Assembly (NCBI RefSeq): GCF_012676905.1
Contig: NZ_CP051428.1
Span: 797,001-861,000 of the forward strand
Length of the DNA: 64,000 nucleotides
From: Paenibacillus albicereus
GTDB taxonomy: Bacteria; Bacillota; Bacilli; Paenibacillales; Paenibacillaceae
Reading direction: 5' to 3'
Part shown: positions 9,164-19,696 of the stretch, one piece after another
Position numbering within the stretch: position 1 is the first letter of the stretch
Layout of the letters: each line of letters begins with the position of its first letter
Notes under the pieces: model-generated
Told to the model about the DNA's origin: nothing
Databases searched by the model: none
What the model saw: the letters and a program-made list of their open reading frames with translations, nothing else
Translations under genes and position numbers: made by a program

Positions 9164-9242
9164 CACGGCTGCGGAATGGATCGGCATCGCGCGAAAAAGG
9201 AAGGGAAGGAAGTCCTTCGCCGCCGCTGTCGAAGTGCAACTC

Positions 9243-9278
9243 GAAGATCAGGACGAATTTCCTGATCTTCTTTTTTTT
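9243..9278 (+). terminator. Terminator of cutC
   Basis: Perfect GAAGATCAGGA / TCCTGATCTTC with an 8-base T-run. Confidence 0.92.
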
Positions 9279-9365
9279 ACAAATTTTCAACCCTCCAGAA
9301 CCGACGTGCATGCTACGATAGGGCCACAGTCCGCCGGGAAGGCGGCTGATCGGAGGAGGATCCGG

Positions 9366-12300
9366 ATGAAGGACAAGCACCAATCCCGCAGCTGGGGCAA
9401 AAGATGGACAAGCGCGCTGCTGGCGGCGGCTATCGCGCTGCCGGCGGCGCCGCTCGCCTGGGGAGGCAGCGTCGCCCATGCCGAGGGGCCCGTCGACCCG
9501 GCGCCGTTCATCAAGGCGAAGGTCGTCAACCACAATGCCGGCAAGAAGGTCCTGTTCGACAACGCGCACGGCAATACCGCCGGGGCGGCCGACTGGGTCA
9601 TCGACGGCGGCTTCTCGGACTTCGGCCAAGCGCTCGCGCAGAACGGCTACGACGTGCAGGAGCTGCGCAAGTCCGGTCCGATCACGCTGGCGGACCTGCA
9701 GCCTTACGACGTGTTCGTGACGGCAGAGGCCCAAGTGCCGCTGAAGGCGAGCGAGCAGGCGGCGCTGGCCGCATACGTGGACGGGGGAGGCAGCGTCTTT
9801 TTCATCGGGGACCACTACAACGCCGACCGCAACAAGAACCGCTGGGACGGCAGCGAGGTGTACAACGGCTACCGCCGCGGGGCTTGGAGCAATCCGGCCA
9901 AGGGCATGAGCGCCGAGGAAGCCGCTTCCGCCGCGATGCAGGGCGTCGTCAGCTCCGACTGGCTGGCCGAGCAGTTCGGCATCCGCTTCCGCTACAACGC
10001 GCTCGGCGACCTGAACGCGAACGTCATCGTGCCGCCGGCGCAGTCCTTCGGCATCACGCAGGGCGTCGGAGCGGTCGCGATGCACGCCGGCTCCACGCTG
10101 GCGATCGTCGACCCGGCCAAGGCCAAGGGCATCGTCTACGTGCCCAAGACGAACCAGAAATGGGGCAGCGCCGTCGACCAGGGCGTCTACAACGGCGGCG
10201 GCGTCGAGGAAGGCCCGTATGTGGCCGTCTCCAAGAAGGGCGCGGGCAAGGCGGCGTTCATCGGCGACTCCTCGCCGGTCGAGGACGCGACGCCGAAGTA
10301 CCTGCGGGAGGAGACCGGCGCGCGCAAGACGACGTACGACGGCTTCAAGGAGCAGGACGACGCCAGACTGCTCGTCAACCTGATCGACTGGCTGTCCGTG
10401 GATGAAAGTTATACGAGCTTCGCGCAAGTGGACGGGCTGCAGCTCGACTCGCCGACGCCGCAGCTCGCGATGGAGAATCCGGCCTCGTCGACCGAGCCGC
10501 AGGCCGAGCCTTGGTCCGCTCCGAGCGCCGGCTACAAATGGTATGACCCGGCGACGTTCAAGGCCGGCTCCTACGGCTACGTCGGCGGCACGTCGCCGAG
10601 CCCGAGCGCTTCGCCCACATCGTCGCCGGGCGGCACGCCGGCCCCGACGAGCTCGCCGACGCCGGCTCCGGGCACGGTCGGCTACGGCTTCGAGGCGCAG
10701 GCCGTGCTGCCGAGCTCCGGCGCCGAGTTCCCGCTGCGCGTCACGGCGAGCGGGCTGACGCCGGGCCAGACGGTATCCGGGTACACCTTCGGCGTGTACA
10801 CGACGGCGAACGGCACGCAGATCGCCCAGGTGCAGAACGCCGACGGCAGCTGGCCGAGCGCCTACGCGTACAGCGCGGCGTTCAGCCTGCAGGCGGACAG
10901 CGCGGGCTACGCGTCCAAGGTGCTGACCGTGCGGCTCAAGCCCGGCTCGAGCGGCGCGGCCAACATGCGGCTGCGGCTGAACGGCACGAACCTCAAGACC
11001 GTCGCCGCGACGCTCGGCGACGTGCCGGCGGAGCCGCTGCCGACGCCGACGCCAAGCCCGAGCCCGACGCCAAGCCCGACGGCTACGCCGGAGCCGAGCG
11101 CCACGCCGCAGCCGACGGCCACGCCGACAGCGAGCCCGACGCCGGAGCCGACCGTGACGCCGAGCCCGAGCGCTTCGCCAAGCGCGACGCCGAGCGTCAG
11201 CCCAAGCCCGTCGCCGACGCCGGCGCTGTCGATCGCGGCGGCGCGCACATTGCCAGCAGGCACGACGGTGACGCTGACCGGAACGGCGCTGCATGAGCCG
11301 GGCATCTACGGCGGCGGCGAGTCCTTCTACCTGCAGGACGAGAGCGGCGGCATCTACGTCTACCAGAGCGCTCCCGGCGTCCACGCCGGAGACCGGGTGA
11401 CGCTGACGGGCAAGCTGGCCGTCTACAACACGGAGCTGGAGCTGGCCGACCTGACCGCGCTCAGCGTCGTCGGCGGCGGAGCGCCGCCGGCGGCCGCCGA
11501 GGCCGGCGCCGTGACGGACGCGAACCAAGGCACGCTCGTCTCGATCGGCGAGGCGGTCATTTCGAATCTGGCTGGCGCAGCTCCGACCGGCTCGTTCGAG
11601 TTCGACGCGACGACCGATGCCGGCAGCAGAGTCCGCGTCCGCATCGACGTCCGTACCGGCCTGAGCCAAAGCGAGTTCGGCTACGGCAACGGCGACCGCG
11701 TCGTGCTGCAAGGCATCGCCTCGATCTTCAAAGGCACCTACCAGCTCAAGTCGCGTGGAATTCAAGACATCGCCGCTCCGGCGGACCGCATCGCCCCAAT
11801 GACGGTGCTGGCGCTGTCCAGCGAGCCGAACGCGGCGGGCTGGCATCGCGAGCCGGTCGAATTCTCGCTGGCCGCGACGGATGACCGGGCCGGCGAGCTT
11901 GCGACCTGGTACGCGCTTGGCGGCGCAGAGCCGATCCGCTATACGGGCCCGGCGGCTGTCGAAGCCGAGGGCGAGACGACGATCCGCTACGGGTCCGTCG
12001 ATGCGGCGGGCAACCGCGAGCCGGCCAAGACCGCCGTCGTGCGGCTTGACCGCACGGTGCCGGCCGTTCAGCTCACGCAGTCCGGCGGTCCGGTGACGGA
12101 TGCCGCCTTTACGGATGCGCTGCGCTTCGAGCTGGCCGCGTCCGACGCGGTCTCCGGCATCGCCTCGAGCGAGCTGCTGCTGGACGGCCAGCCGATCGAG
12201 AGCGGCAGCTCGCGGCTCGGCGCCGACCTCGGGCTCGGCAGCCATACGATCCGCTACGTCGTCACCGATCGCGCCGGCAATGTCGCCGAGCAGACGACGG

Positions 12301-12914
12301 CGTTTCAGGTGCGGGCGCAGGCAGGCGGCGCGTCCGGCGCGCCGGGCGTTCCGGTGCTGAGCGACGACAGCGGCCACAAGAACGGGCTGCGTGACGGCAG
12401 CTATGCGGTCACGATGAACCTGTGGTGGGGCAACAACGGCTCCATTTTCCGCCTCTATGAAAACGGAACGCTCGTCCGCACCGAGGTGCTGGCCGACCGC
12501 ACGCCGTCCGCCCAATCCGTCCGCACCGAGTTCAGCGGCAAGAAGAACGGCGTCTACATCTACACCGCCGAGCTCGTCAATCCGCATGGCGCCGTGAAAA
12601 GCGCGCAGCTCAGCGTCTCGGTGACGGACGCGAATCCGGGCAAGCCGGCCCTGTCGCACAACAACTGGGACGGCGACGGCGGCTACCGCCTGACGGCCAA
12701 CCTGTGGTGGGGCACCAACGCGACCGAGTATCGGCTGTACGAAAACGGAGTCCTCGTGGACGCGCAGGCGCTGAGCGCGGCGACGCCGAACGCGCAGGCC
12801 GCGTTCACGGACATCGCCGGGCGCGCGCCCGGCGTCTACCGCTACCGCGTCGAGCTGGCCAACGCCGCCGGCGTCACGTCGAGCGACACGATCGAGGTCG
12901 TCGTCAGCCGTTGA
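9366..12914 (+). CDS. Large secreted multidomain protein (GATase-like domain, OB-fold, chitinase-type repeats)
   Basis: 1182 residues from the ATG at 9366 (GGAGGAGG upstream). A Sec signal peptide ends near AHAEG (~residue 39). The domains appear in this order. First, ~45-340 is an alpha/beta domain opening [18 protein letters not shown], like the glutamine-amidotransferase-like domains found in secreted Paenibacillus proteins. Then come a Ser/Pro linker and a beta domain (~440-555). A Thr/Pro/Ser linker (~555-620) precedes a YhcR-type OB-fold (~625-765, [15 protein letters not shown]). Two Ig-like beta domains (~770-990) carry AGNREP and AGNVAEQ motifs. The protein ends in two tandem repeats (~1000-1180) with MNLWWGNN / ANLWWGTN, as at the N-termini of chitinases. 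It is probably a cell-surface or extracellular nucleic-acid or polysaccharide-binding protein; no catalytic site is claimed. Confidence 0.85.
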   Translation: MKDKHQSRSWGKRWTSALLAAAIALPAAPLAWGGSVAHAEGPVDPAPFIKAKVVNHNAGKKVLFDNAHGNTAGAADWVIDGGFSDFGQALAQNGYDVQELRKSGPITLADLQPYDVFVTAEAQVPLKASEQAALAAYVDGGGSVFFIGDHYNADRNKNRWDGSEVYNGYRRGAWSNPAKGMSAEEAASAAMQGVVSSDWLAEQFGIRFRYNALGDLNANVIVPPAQSFGITQGVGAVAMHAGSTLAIVDPAKAKGIVYVPKTNQKWGSAVDQGVYNGGGVEEGPYVAVSKKGAGKAAFIGDSSPVEDATPKYLREETGARKTTYDGFKEQDDARLLVNLIDWLSVDESYTSFAQVDGLQLDSPTPQLAMENPASSTEPQAEPWSAPSAGYKWYDPATFKAGSYGYVGGTSPSPSASPTSSPGGTPAPTSSPTPAPGTVGYGFEAQAVLPSSGAEFPLRVTASGLTPGQTVSGYTFGVYTTANGTQIAQVQNADGSWPSAYAYSAAFSLQADSAGYASKVLTVRLKPGSSGAANMRLRLNGTNLKTVAATLGDVPAEPLPTPTPSPSPTPSPTATPEPSATPQPTATPTASPTPEPTVTPSPSASPSATPSVSPSPSPTPALSIAAARTLPAGTTVTLTGTALHEPGIYGGGESFYLQDESGGIYVYQSAPGVHAGDRVTLTGKLAVYNTELELADLTALSVVGGGAPPAAAEAGAVTDANQGTLVSIGEAVISNLAGAAPTGSFEFDATTDAGSRVRVRIDVRTGLSQSEFGYGNGDRVVLQGIASIFKGTYQLKSRGIQDIAAPADRIAPMTVLALSSEPNAAGWHREPVEFSLAATDDRAGELATWYALGGAEPIRYTGPAAVEAEGETTIRYGSVDAAGNREPAKTAVVRLDRTVPAVQLTQSGGPVTDAAFTDALRFELAASDAVSGIASSELLLDGQPIESGSSRLGADLGLGSHTIRYVVTDRAGNVAEQTTAFQVRAQAGGASGAPGVPVLSDDSGHKNGLRDGSYAVTMNLWWGNNGSIFRLYENGTLVRTEVLADRTPSAQSVRTEFSGKKNGVYIYTAELVNPHGAVKSAQLSVSVTDANPGKPALSHNNWDGDGGYRLTANLWWGTNATEYRLYENGVLVDAQALSAATPNAQAAFTDIAGRAPGVYRYRVELANAAGVTSSDTIEVVVSR

Positions 12915-12983
12915 GGCGGAGCGCACGATGCGGCTCCGTGCGACGGACCGGCTGCCTTTTCGCACCTGCCTCATGCAAGCGTT

Positions 12984-13034
12984 CAATGAAAAAAAGGAAA
13001 GCCGCCTGCAGGCGGCTTTCCTTTTTTTTCATTG
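12984..13034. terminator. Strong bidirectional terminator
   Basis: Near-perfect palindrome extending 25 bp each side (CAATGAAAAAAAGGAAAGCC ... mirrored), with A-run and T-run flanks between two convergent genes. Confidence 0.92.
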
Positions 13035-13104
13035 AAGCTGGAGGCGAGAAGGGCAGGGCGGAGAAGCCGGGCAGACGGCCTTCGCCCGGAAGGACGAGCC
13101 GGCG

Positions 13105-14067
13105 TCAGTGGCTGGAGCCGACTCCAAGCGGCACTTGCTTGCTGCGCCACAGGTTCAGCTCGTCGGTCAGCTTGCCGTCGTTCTTCTCCACGACCTTGAG
13201 GAAGCTGGACAGCTTCAGGAGCAGCGGGCTCTTGGAAGCGTCGCCCGAAGCGACTGCCCTCTTGTAGGCCGCGAGAGCCTCGGCTTCGATCTTTTTCGTC
13301 TCATAATCGAACAGCGGCGTATTGTTGCTGCCGTAGTAGACGTTCATCTTCGTCAATTCATACTGGCTTTTTACCTGCGTATAGCGGTTCGAGCCCTTGA
13401 ACTGCATCAGGAACTTCTCCTGCTCCAGATTGCGCTGCAGCAGCTCGCCCCAGCTGATGACGAGACCGGCGTCGCGCAGCGTCGGCTTGCGCACCTCGTC
13501 GGCCATCATCTTGACGTACAGCTGGATGTCGGCGGTGACGCGGCTCTTCCAGTTCTCATACAGCGGGTAGTTGACGATCGGGAAGAACATGCCCTCCGCC
13601 GTCGCGACGGCATAGCCCTGATCGCGCGAGTCGGTCAGCAGCTTGCGGGCCGTGTCGCCCTTCACATGCTTCAGCAGCGACGTATACGTGCCGCTGCCGC
13701 CGGCCCGCCATGCGGCGTCGATCGCCTTCTGCACGGAGCTCGACTCGTACCGCTTCTGCAGCTTGCCGAGCGCGGCGTTCTGGGCGTTCTCCAGGCGCAG
13801 CACCATCATCGAGGCCGTCCAGCTGTCGACCTTGGACAGGTGGTTGTTCAGGTAATTGACGGCGCGGGCGAGGTTGCCGGAGGCGAGGATGGCGACATAG
13901 TCGGCGTACACTTTCTGGGACGCGCTCGCAGCAGGCGCGGCCGTAATGGCCGCTTGGCCCGGAGCTGGAGCGGGCTGGCCCTCCAGCGCGAAGGCGGAGC
14001 CGGCTCCGCCTGCGGCTACCGACAGGACGAGCAGGGATGCGGCGGTCGTTTTTAAGGTTTTTTTCAT
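13105..14067 (-). CDS. Hypothetical secreted protein
   Basis: 320 residues from the ATG at 14067 (AGGAGGAG upstream). A signal peptide is clear: KKTLKTTAAS, then a hydrophobic core, then ending near SAFALEG. An Ala/Pro-rich stretch follows, then a soluble, helix-rich body with many Lys, Tyr and Leu residues. There is no membrane anchor, no LPXTG and no catalytic motif that I recognise. It is probably exported or wall-associated. Monocistronic. Confidence 0.75.
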   Translation of the reverse strand: MKKTLKTTAASLLVLSVAAGGAGSAFALEGQPAPAPGQAAITAAPAASASQKVYADYVAILASGNLARAVNYLNNHLSKVDSWTASMMVLRLENAQNAALGKLQKRYESSSVQKAIDAAWRAGGSGTYTSLLKHVKGDTARKLLTDSRDQGYAVATAEGMFFPIVNYPLYENWKSRVTADIQLYVKMMADEVRKPTLRDAGLVISWGELLQRNLEQEKFLMQFKGSNRYTQVKSQYELTKMNVYYGSNNTPLFDYETKKIEAEALAAYKRAVASGDASKSPLLLKLSSFLKVVEKNDGKLTDELNLWRSKQVPLGVGSSH

Positions 14068-14232
14068 GGTGTATCTCCTCCTGAGGTTGGAATGAATAAG
14101 CATTCGTACCCTACCAGACGATACTTACACGAGAAGGTTGCAGCGCAATCACGGACACGGGGCGCCCATCGGCTTGACCGACAGGCGTTTAAGTGGGATA
14201 ACCAGTAGCAGAGTCAACCTTTCGGGAGGTAA

Positions 14233-14625
14233 ATGATGAACCACGAGAAGCTTCAGAGGATCGGCCTCGGCTACCCCGGGGCGAGCGTGAAGACGCCGTT
14301 CGACCCCCATATGCCGGTGCTGTACGTGAGAGACAAGATGTTCGCGCTGCTCGGCCGCACCGGCGAGCTGGAGAGCGTCAACCTCAAGGTCATTCCGGAC
14401 GAGGCATGGCTGCAGCGGGAGACGTATCCGGGCGCGGTGCTGCCGGGCTTTCATATGAACAAGCGCCACTGGAACACCGTCGTGCTGAACGGCGCCGTGC
14501 CGGATGCGGTCGTGGAAGGCATGCTCCAGGAGAGCTATCTGCTCGTCGTGGCCGGACTTCCGAAAAAAGTCCAGGCCGAGCTGGCCGGCAGCCTGAAGCG
14601 GATATTCCCGGGATGGAGCGGTTGA
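14233..14625 (+). CDS. MmcQ/YjbR-family protein
   Basis: 130 residues, about the normal family length. The YjbR fold is indicated by GLGYPGASVKTPFDP, YVRDKMFALLGR, VNLKVIPDEA, GFHMNKRHWNTVVL and the C-terminal SYLLVVAGLPKK. The family adopts a CyaY-like fold and is often annotated as DNA-binding, but function is not established. GGGAGG lies upstream; the start is the ATG at 14233 or 14236. Confidence 0.9.
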   Translation: MMNHEKLQRIGLGYPGASVKTPFDPHMPVLYVRDKMFALLGRTGELESVNLKVIPDEAWLQRETYPGAVLPGFHMNKRHWNTVVLNGAVPDAVVEGMLQESYLLVVAGLPKKVQAELAGSLKRIFPGWSG

Positions 14626-14765
14626 GGGAGGGCGTAAAGAGGTAAAGGATGGAAAGGAAGCTTGCTCATCCGGCAGGCTTTTTTGCTTTTTGGAGGCAAC
14701 CTTTTTCGAACCGTTGCCGTCGGTTAGGAACAAGCCTAGAGAGACAATCAGGGAGGAAGAAATCC

Positions 14766-15332
14766 ATGAACAAAAAACCAACCGCCTTATCCGTGCTGCT
14801 GCTCGGAGCGTCCATCGCGCTTGCCGCCTGCTCGAGCGGCTCGAACGATTCGGATCCGTCTGCCAAAGCCGATGCCGGAGTCCCCTCGCCGCAAGCGTCG
14901 GCGAGCGTGCAGCCGTCCCCGACCGCCTCGCCGACCGAGGCCGGCGGAGCCGACAATACCGGCAGCGAGCAAGAGGCCGGAGCCAGCAGCTGGCTCGGCG
15001 AGTGGAAGGTGACGGGCGACGTCGCCAGCACGCCGGTCTCGACGGGACCGGACGAGGCGCTCAAAGGCCAGCAGGCGTCGTTCTCCAAGGAGTCGGCCCG
15101 CTTCGGAGATGCCGAGACGGCGAATCCCGTCTACGAGGAGAAGACGCTTACCGCCGAGCAGTTCACGCAGGACTATCGGATGCAGCTGAGCGACATCGGC
15201 ATCGACGCCGGCGAGGTCCAGACGGTCGAGATCAAGGACTTCGCGGGGCCGAGCGGCATGTTCTTCGTCAAGGACGACTCGACGCTGCTGATGCTGCTCG
15301 ACGGCGTTTTCTACGAGCTGGTCCGAGCCTGA
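14766..15332 (+). CDS. Hypothetical lipoprotein
   Basis: 188 residues from the ATG at 14766, with AGGGAGGAAG upstream. A lipobox is visible: a hydrophobic core then IALAACSSG, with Cys ~21 as the lipidated residue. A Ser/Pro/Thr/Ala-rich spacer (~23-75) links to a small globular domain (~77-188) that begins SSWLGEWKVTGDV and resembles lipocalin-like beta domains of Bacillus lipoproteins. Function unknown. A terminator follows. Confidence 0.75.
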   Translation: MNKKPTALSVLLLGASIALAACSSGSNDSDPSAKADAGVPSPQASASVQPSPTASPTEAGGADNTGSEQEAGASSWLGEWKVTGDVASTPVSTGPDEALKGQQASFSKESARFGDAETANPVYEEKTLTAEQFTQDYRMQLSDIGIDAGEVQTVEIKDFAGPSGMFFVKDDSTLLMLLDGVFYELVRA

Positions 15333-15357
15333 TGCGGGTCTGACTCCGCGATGCGGC

Positions 15358-15407
15358 GAAAAAAGAGGGACGGCAAGGAGCATCTGCTCCTCGCCGTCCC
15401 TCTTTGG
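15358..15407. terminator. Strong terminator between convergent genes
   Basis: AAAGAGGGACGGC...GAGCA / TGCTC...GCCGTCCCTCTTT, flanked by A- and T-runs. Confidence 0.9.
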
Positions 15408-15410
15408 CGT

Positions 15411-15812
15411 CTATTCGCTTGGCTGCTCGGTCGTAATCATCCAGTTCACGCCGAAGCGGTCCGTCAGCTGGCCGAACAGCGTTCCCCAGAACGCCTGCTC
15501 CAGCGGATGGCGGATCTGGCCGTCCTGCGACAGGCGGTCGAAGGCGCTGCGCGCATCTCCTTCGTCCGCGAACTCCAGCGAGAGGTACATGTTGCTGCCC
15601 GGCTGCAGCGGCTGGAAGCCGTCTGCCAGAAACATCGTCACGCCGCCGGCGATGATCGTCATATGGATCACCTTGTCCGTGGCGTCCGGTCCGGCGCCAG
15701 GCATCTGGTCATGCGTCATGACGGAGAGGATCTCGCCTCCGAGCGCCTCGACGTAGAATTCCGCCTGCTGGCGGGCGTTGCTGGACATGAGGTAAGGCGT
15801 GAGCTTGGCCAT
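15411..15812 (-). CDS. PhnB-like VOC-family protein
   Basis: 133 residues from the ATG at 15812; the upstream in-frame TTG is too close to the AGGAAAGG site. It opens AKLTPYLMSSNARQQAEFY and has GVTMFLADGFQ, the Gln/Asp-rich RLSQDGQIRHPLEQAFWG and the C-terminal LTDRFGVNWMI. All are typical of the PhnB / 3-demethylubiquinone methyltransferase-like branch of the VOC fold. These proteins are widespread and mostly of unknown function. Confidence 0.88.
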   Translation of the reverse strand: MAKLTPYLMSSNARQQAEFYVEALGGEILSVMTHDQMPGAGPDATDKVIHMTIIAGGVTMFLADGFQPLQPGSNMYLSLEFADEGDARSAFDRLSQDGQIRHPLEQAFWGTLFGQLTDRFGVNWMITTEQPSE

Positions 15813-16105
15813 GAATGGATCCAACCTTTCCTAGAGGGAGAGTGTCTTTCTGCTTTCAGCATAGCCGATGGCGAGGACGCAGGTTTCTTCTGGATCGCCA
15901 TTCTTGGCGAAATCCATCGACGAGCCGATCCGACGCGAAGCCGGCCGCAGCCTCGGTCACCCGCTCGCGGTCGGACGGCCGGGCTTCTTTGTGCATGGAG
16001 CCTCATTCCGGAGGAGCGCCGGATCGGGTACAATACAGGCAAGCGGTTGTCATTTTCAACCATGTATGCGCTATCTTATGAAATGCCGCGAAAGGACGGA
16101 GCTCG

Positions 16106-18007
16106 ATGGAGGCCTACACGCGCGCGCTCATCGAACGGATGGGCATGCTGCTCATCCTGATGTTCATCATGACCCGCCTGCCGCTGTTCCGCATGCTGCT
16201 GGACCGCGCCGTCACGCTGCGGACGGGGCTGCTGCACGCCGTCATGTTCGGCTTCATCGGCATCGCCGGCACGCATGCCGGCGTGCTGGCGGGGCCCGGC
16301 GGCATGGACGCCGCCTTCTGGATCCGCGAGGCGCGGCCGGATCAGCTGCTGGCGCATTCGGCGCTGATCGGCGTCGTGCTCGGCGGACTGCTCGGCGGAG
16401 CGAGCGTCGGCGCGGGAGCGGGGCTCATCGCCGGGGCCTACGCCGCCTCGCTCGGCGGCATGGCGGCGGACGCCTATCTGATTTCGACGCCGATCATCGG
16501 GCTGCTGGCGGGCCTGGTCGCGCGTTTCTTCTATGAAGAGCGGATCATCGCGCCGATCAAGGCGTTTTTTATCGGGTTGTTCGCTCCGATCCTGCAGATG
16601 GGCGTCATCCTCATCGCCGCGACCGCGTCGCCGGAGTCGATCCGCCTCGTCAACGAGATCGGCATGCCGATGGTCCTCTCCAGCAGCCTCGGCATCGCCT
16701 TGTTCGTCGCCATGATCCAAGTCGCGCTCGGCGAGCAGGAGCGCGCCGGGGCGGCGGAGACGCAGCGGGCGCTTGCGGTCGCGGGCACGGTGCTGCCGCA
16801 TCTGGAAGGCTCGCTCACGGCCGACCGCGCGGCGGCCGCGGCCCGCGAGCTGGCGGAGGCGCTCGGGGTCGAGGCGGTCGCCGTCGCGGACACGTCCTCC
16901 GTGCTGGCGCATCTCGGTCCTGGCGTGGATCGGTTCCGGCCGGAGCATCCGCTCGCCTCGGCGCTGTGCCGGCGCGCGCTGCGCGAGGACCGGGTGTTCG
17001 TCGCCGCGCCGTCGCGGACGGCGGACGAGCCGCCGCGTCCGGCAGGCGGGCAGCTGCGGCAGCGGGCCGCGGCGCTCGCCCGGCGCGGCGTGCTGGAGAG
17101 CAGGCAGGAGCCGGGCGCGGTCGTGCTCATCCCGTTCCGGCAGGCCGGACAGCCGGTCGGCGCGCTGCAGCTGTTCTACCGCAGCCGCAGGCAGGTGCGG
17201 CGCATCGAGGAGGAGTTCGCGGCGGGGCTCGCCCGCCTGCTCACGACGCAGCTGACGCTGTCGCGGGCGGCGGAGCTGGAGGTGCTGACCAAGGACGCCG
17301 AGCTGAGGGCGCTGCAGGCGCAGATCCATCCCCATTTTCTGTTCAACACGCTCAACTCGATCGTCACGCTCATCCGCACCGCGCCGGACGACGCCCGGCA
17401 GCTGACGCGGCAGCTCGCGCAGTTCATGCGGGCGAGCCTGCGCACGGCGCACTCGCCGCTCATCCCGCTGCGCCAGGAGCTGGAGCATCTGGGCGCGTAC
17501 CTGGACATCCTGCGCGTGCGCTTCGGGGATCAGATGGAGCTGCGGGGCCTTTCGGGCGATGGGCTGCCCGACGCGTTCATCCCGCCGTCGACGCTGCAGC
17601 CGCTCGTGGAGAACTGCATCCGGCACGGACTGGCGAGCCGGCCGGCGGGCGGCACGGTGACGGTCGAAGCGGAGGCGGATGCGGAAGGCATCCGGCTCTC
17701 GGTACGCGACAACGGCAGCGGCATCCGGCCGGAGCTGCTGCCGCTGCTCGGCGCGGCTCCGCTGGCGACGTTGGAGGAGCCTGCGCTGCCGGGGAGCGGA
17801 GCATCGGCGTCGCCAGCCCTCGGCGCGAAGCTGCGGGCGGGCGAGCCGGATGCGGCGGGAGGCGGCAACGGCTTCGGCGTATACAACGTCAACCAGCGGC
17901 TCATCCGGCTCGTCGGAGCGGAAGCCGCGCTCGTCTATGAGAATCTGCCCGGGGGCGGGAGCCGCGTGACGTTCCGGCTGCCTCCGGCGAGGAGGGATGC
18001 GGAGTGA
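16106..18007 (+). CDS. Second LytS-family sensor histidine kinase
   Basis: 633 residues. It has a 5TM-LYT membrane module (~1-205), a GAF-like region (~215-375) and the kinase box ALQAQIHPHFLFNTLNSI (His near 410). The ATPase domain has VENCIRHGL and DNGSGI, interrupted by an Ala/Gly/Pro-rich insert of ~45 residues (~575-620) before the final GFGVYNVNQRL. Its stop overlaps the next start (GTGA). It heads a cluster with a LytTR regulator and an acetate-type symporter, so it may sense an organic acid. Confidence 0.93.
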   Translation: MEAYTRALIERMGMLLILMFIMTRLPLFRMLLDRAVTLRTGLLHAVMFGFIGIAGTHAGVLAGPGGMDAAFWIREARPDQLLAHSALIGVVLGGLLGGASVGAGAGLIAGAYAASLGGMAADAYLISTPIIGLLAGLVARFFYEERIIAPIKAFFIGLFAPILQMGVILIAATASPESIRLVNEIGMPMVLSSSLGIALFVAMIQVALGEQERAGAAETQRALAVAGTVLPHLEGSLTADRAAAAARELAEALGVEAVAVADTSSVLAHLGPGVDRFRPEHPLASALCRRALREDRVFVAAPSRTADEPPRPAGGQLRQRAAALARRGVLESRQEPGAVVLIPFRQAGQPVGALQLFYRSRRQVRRIEEEFAAGLARLLTTQLTLSRAAELEVLTKDAELRALQAQIHPHFLFNTLNSIVTLIRTAPDDARQLTRQLAQFMRASLRTAHSPLIPLRQELEHLGAYLDILRVRFGDQMELRGLSGDGLPDAFIPPSTLQPLVENCIRHGLASRPAGGTVTVEAEADAEGIRLSVRDNGSGIRPELLPLLGAAPLATLEEPALPGSGASASPALGAKLRAGEPDAAGGGNGFGVYNVNQRLIRLVGAEAALVYENLPGGGSRVTFRLPPARRDAE

Positions 18008-19173
18008 GAGACTTGGAGAGCGGCAGGGGCGAGGCGAGCGGTACGGGCGGCAGGGCCGGCAGGGCCGGAATGGGCGGAGCGAACGGCAAGGACGGCAGCG
18101 ATGCCGAAGCGAGTTCCGTATCGGACCCGAGGTCGGATTCCAGATCGGACTCCAGATCGGACTCCCGATCGAGCCATCCGCCGCGCTCGCTGACCGTGCT
18201 CATCGCGGACGACGAGCGGCTCGCGCGCGAGGAGCTCGTCTACCTGCTGTCGCGGGAGGCCGGCGTCGAGCTGGTCGGCCAGGCGAGCAGCGGGCGCGAG
18301 GCGGTGGAGCAAGCCCGCCGCCTGCGGCCGGACGCGCTGTTCCTCGACGTGGAGATGCCGGAGGGGAATGGCCTGCAGGCGGCACGGCAGCTGCGGGACG
18401 AAGGCGCGGCGCCGATGATCGTGTTCACGACCGCCTATGACCAGTATGCGGTGGAGGCGTTCGGCGTCGAGGCGGTCGACTACCTGCTCAAGCCGTTCGA
18501 GGAGGAGCGGCTGCGCGAAGCGCTCGCTCGGCTGCGGCAGCGCAAGGAGGCCGGGGCGGCTTCCGCGGGCAATGATCCGTCCTCGGCAGGAAACAGCCGA
18601 TCGGGAGGAGGCGCGGGAGACGGCATGGGGACGGGGGCGGATCGGACCCCGGATCGCCTGCCCGTCGAGGCGGCAGGCACGGACTTGACGGCTGCTGCTC
18701 CCTCCGGCTTCGCCGCCTCGCCGTCCGGTGCGGCCCGGTTGCCTGCGCGGCAAGAGGGGGAGGCGGATGCGGCCTCCCTCGCCCTGCGGCCGGATCCGAT
18801 CGCCGAGCGCGAAGCGGCCGCCGCGTCGGCTCCGCGCAAGGCGCGGCTGCTCGTCGAGGACGGCGGCCGCAGGGTCGTGCTCGACCCGGCTTTGCTGCTG
18901 TATGCCGTCAAGGAGGACAAGTCCACGCGCCTGCGCATGGCCGACGGCTCGGACCACTCGACCCGCCAGACGCTGCAGGAGCTGGAAGAGAGGCTGGGCC
19001 ACGGCTTTTTCCGTCCGCATCGCAGCTATCTCGTCAACCTCGACCAGATCAAGGAGATCGAGCCTTGGTTCAACGGCGCGTACAATCTGGTGCTGAAGCA
19101 TGCCGGGGATGAGCGGGTTCCGGTCTCGCGCGCCGCCGCGAAGGACATGCTGCGGCTACTGGAAGGGAGCTGA
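18004..19173 (+). CDS. Second LytTR response regulator, with unusual low-complexity regions
   Basis: 389 residues from a GTG overlapping the kinase stop. Residues 1-62 are a non-conserved Gly/Arg/Ser/Asp-rich extension ending in SDSRS repeats. The receiver follows (~63-180: LIADDER, LFLDVEMPEG, FTTAYDQ, LLKPFEEE). A ~95-residue Ala/Gly/Ser/Pro linker comes next, then a LytTR domain (~280-389) with LLLYAVKEDKSTRL and FFRPHRSYLVNLDQI. Typical LytTR regulators have ~240-260 residues, so the extra length is all low-complexity. It probably controls the downstream transporter genes. Confidence 0.92.
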   Translation: MRDLESGRGEASGTGGRAGRAGMGGANGKDGSDAEASSVSDPRSDSRSDSRSDSRSSHPPRSLTVLIADDERLAREELVYLLSREAGVELVGQASSGREAVEQARRLRPDALFLDVEMPEGNGLQAARQLRDEGAAPMIVFTTAYDQYAVEAFGVEAVDYLLKPFEEERLREALARLRQRKEAGAASAGNDPSSAGNSRSGGGAGDGMGTGADRTPDRLPVEAAGTDLTAAAPSGFAASPSGAARLPARQEGEADAASLALRPDPIAEREAAAASAPRKARLLVEDGGRRVVLDPALLLYAVKEDKSTRLRMADGSDHSTRQTLQELEERLGHGFFRPHRSYLVNLDQIKEIEPWFNGAYNLVLKHAGDERVPVSRAAAKDMLRLLEGS

Positions 19174-19327
19174 GAGAGCGGCAGGCGACAGGCGACGCCT
19201 CGCCGGAGAATCGAACGGCTTCCCCGTCTGATGGAAGTCAAGCCGGTATTTGCGACCGTTCGCGCCACGATTCCGACGTTTCGCGCCGCCCCCGTTCCTT
19301 CTTTGCCCGACGCTCGCTATAGTAATA

Positions 19328-19341
19328 AGGAAGCGTTTTCA
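19328..19341 (+). promoter_or_regulatory. Probable cre (CcpA) site upstream of the DUF485-actP pair
   Basis: AGGAAGCGTTTTCA matches the cre consensus TGWAANCGNTNWCA at 12 of 14 positions. It lies 17 nt before the GTG, just after a TATAGT that can be a -10 box (19318-19323). Confidence 0.55.
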
Positions 19342-19357
19342 CAAAGGAGGAAGTCCG

Positions 19358-19696
19358 GTGTCCAAACTGACCTACACGGATGTAGCCCATTCGGATTCGT
19401 TCCGCAGGCTGCTTCGCAAGAAGAAACAGTTTCTGCTTCCCATGAGCGTTTTCTTCCTGGCCTTCTACTTCACGCTCCCGCTGCTGACCGCCTTCTCCAC
19501 CGTGCTCAACGAGCCGGCCCTCGGCCCCGTCTCCTGGGCGTGGGTGCTCGCCAGCGCGCAGTTCATCATGACGTGGGCGCTCTGCATGATCTACACCCGT
19601 CGGGCCGCCCGCTTCGACGAGATGGTCGAGCAGATCAAGGCCGAGGTCGCCGAGCGCGGCCAAGCGCCGGAGAAGAAAGGACGGAAGACGTCATGA
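19358..19696 (+). CDS. DUF485-family membrane protein (YjcH/YwcB-like)
   Basis: 112 residues from a GTG at 19358 preceded by AAAGGAGG. Two hydrophobic segments are visible (QFLLPMSVFFLAFYFTLPLL and WAWVLASAQFIMTWALCMIY) with a charged N-terminus containing DSFRRLLRKKK. DUF485 genes are typically paired with ActP-type symporters, as here: the stop overlaps the actP start (ATGA). The role is probably as an accessory subunit of the symporter. Confidence 0.92.
   Translation: MSKLTYTDVAHSDSFRRLLRKKKQFLLPMSVFFLAFYFTLPLLTAFSTVLNEPALGPVSWAWVLASAQFIMTWALCMIYTRRAARFDEMVEQIKAEVAERGQAPEKKGRKTS

Noticed and set aside
8700-12986. A 1428-codon open frame on the minus strand antisense to the secreted multidomain protein
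   Set aside because: Arg/Ala/Val/Leu-biased shadow of a GC-rich gene. The plus strand has a signal peptide, recognisable domains and a ribosome site.
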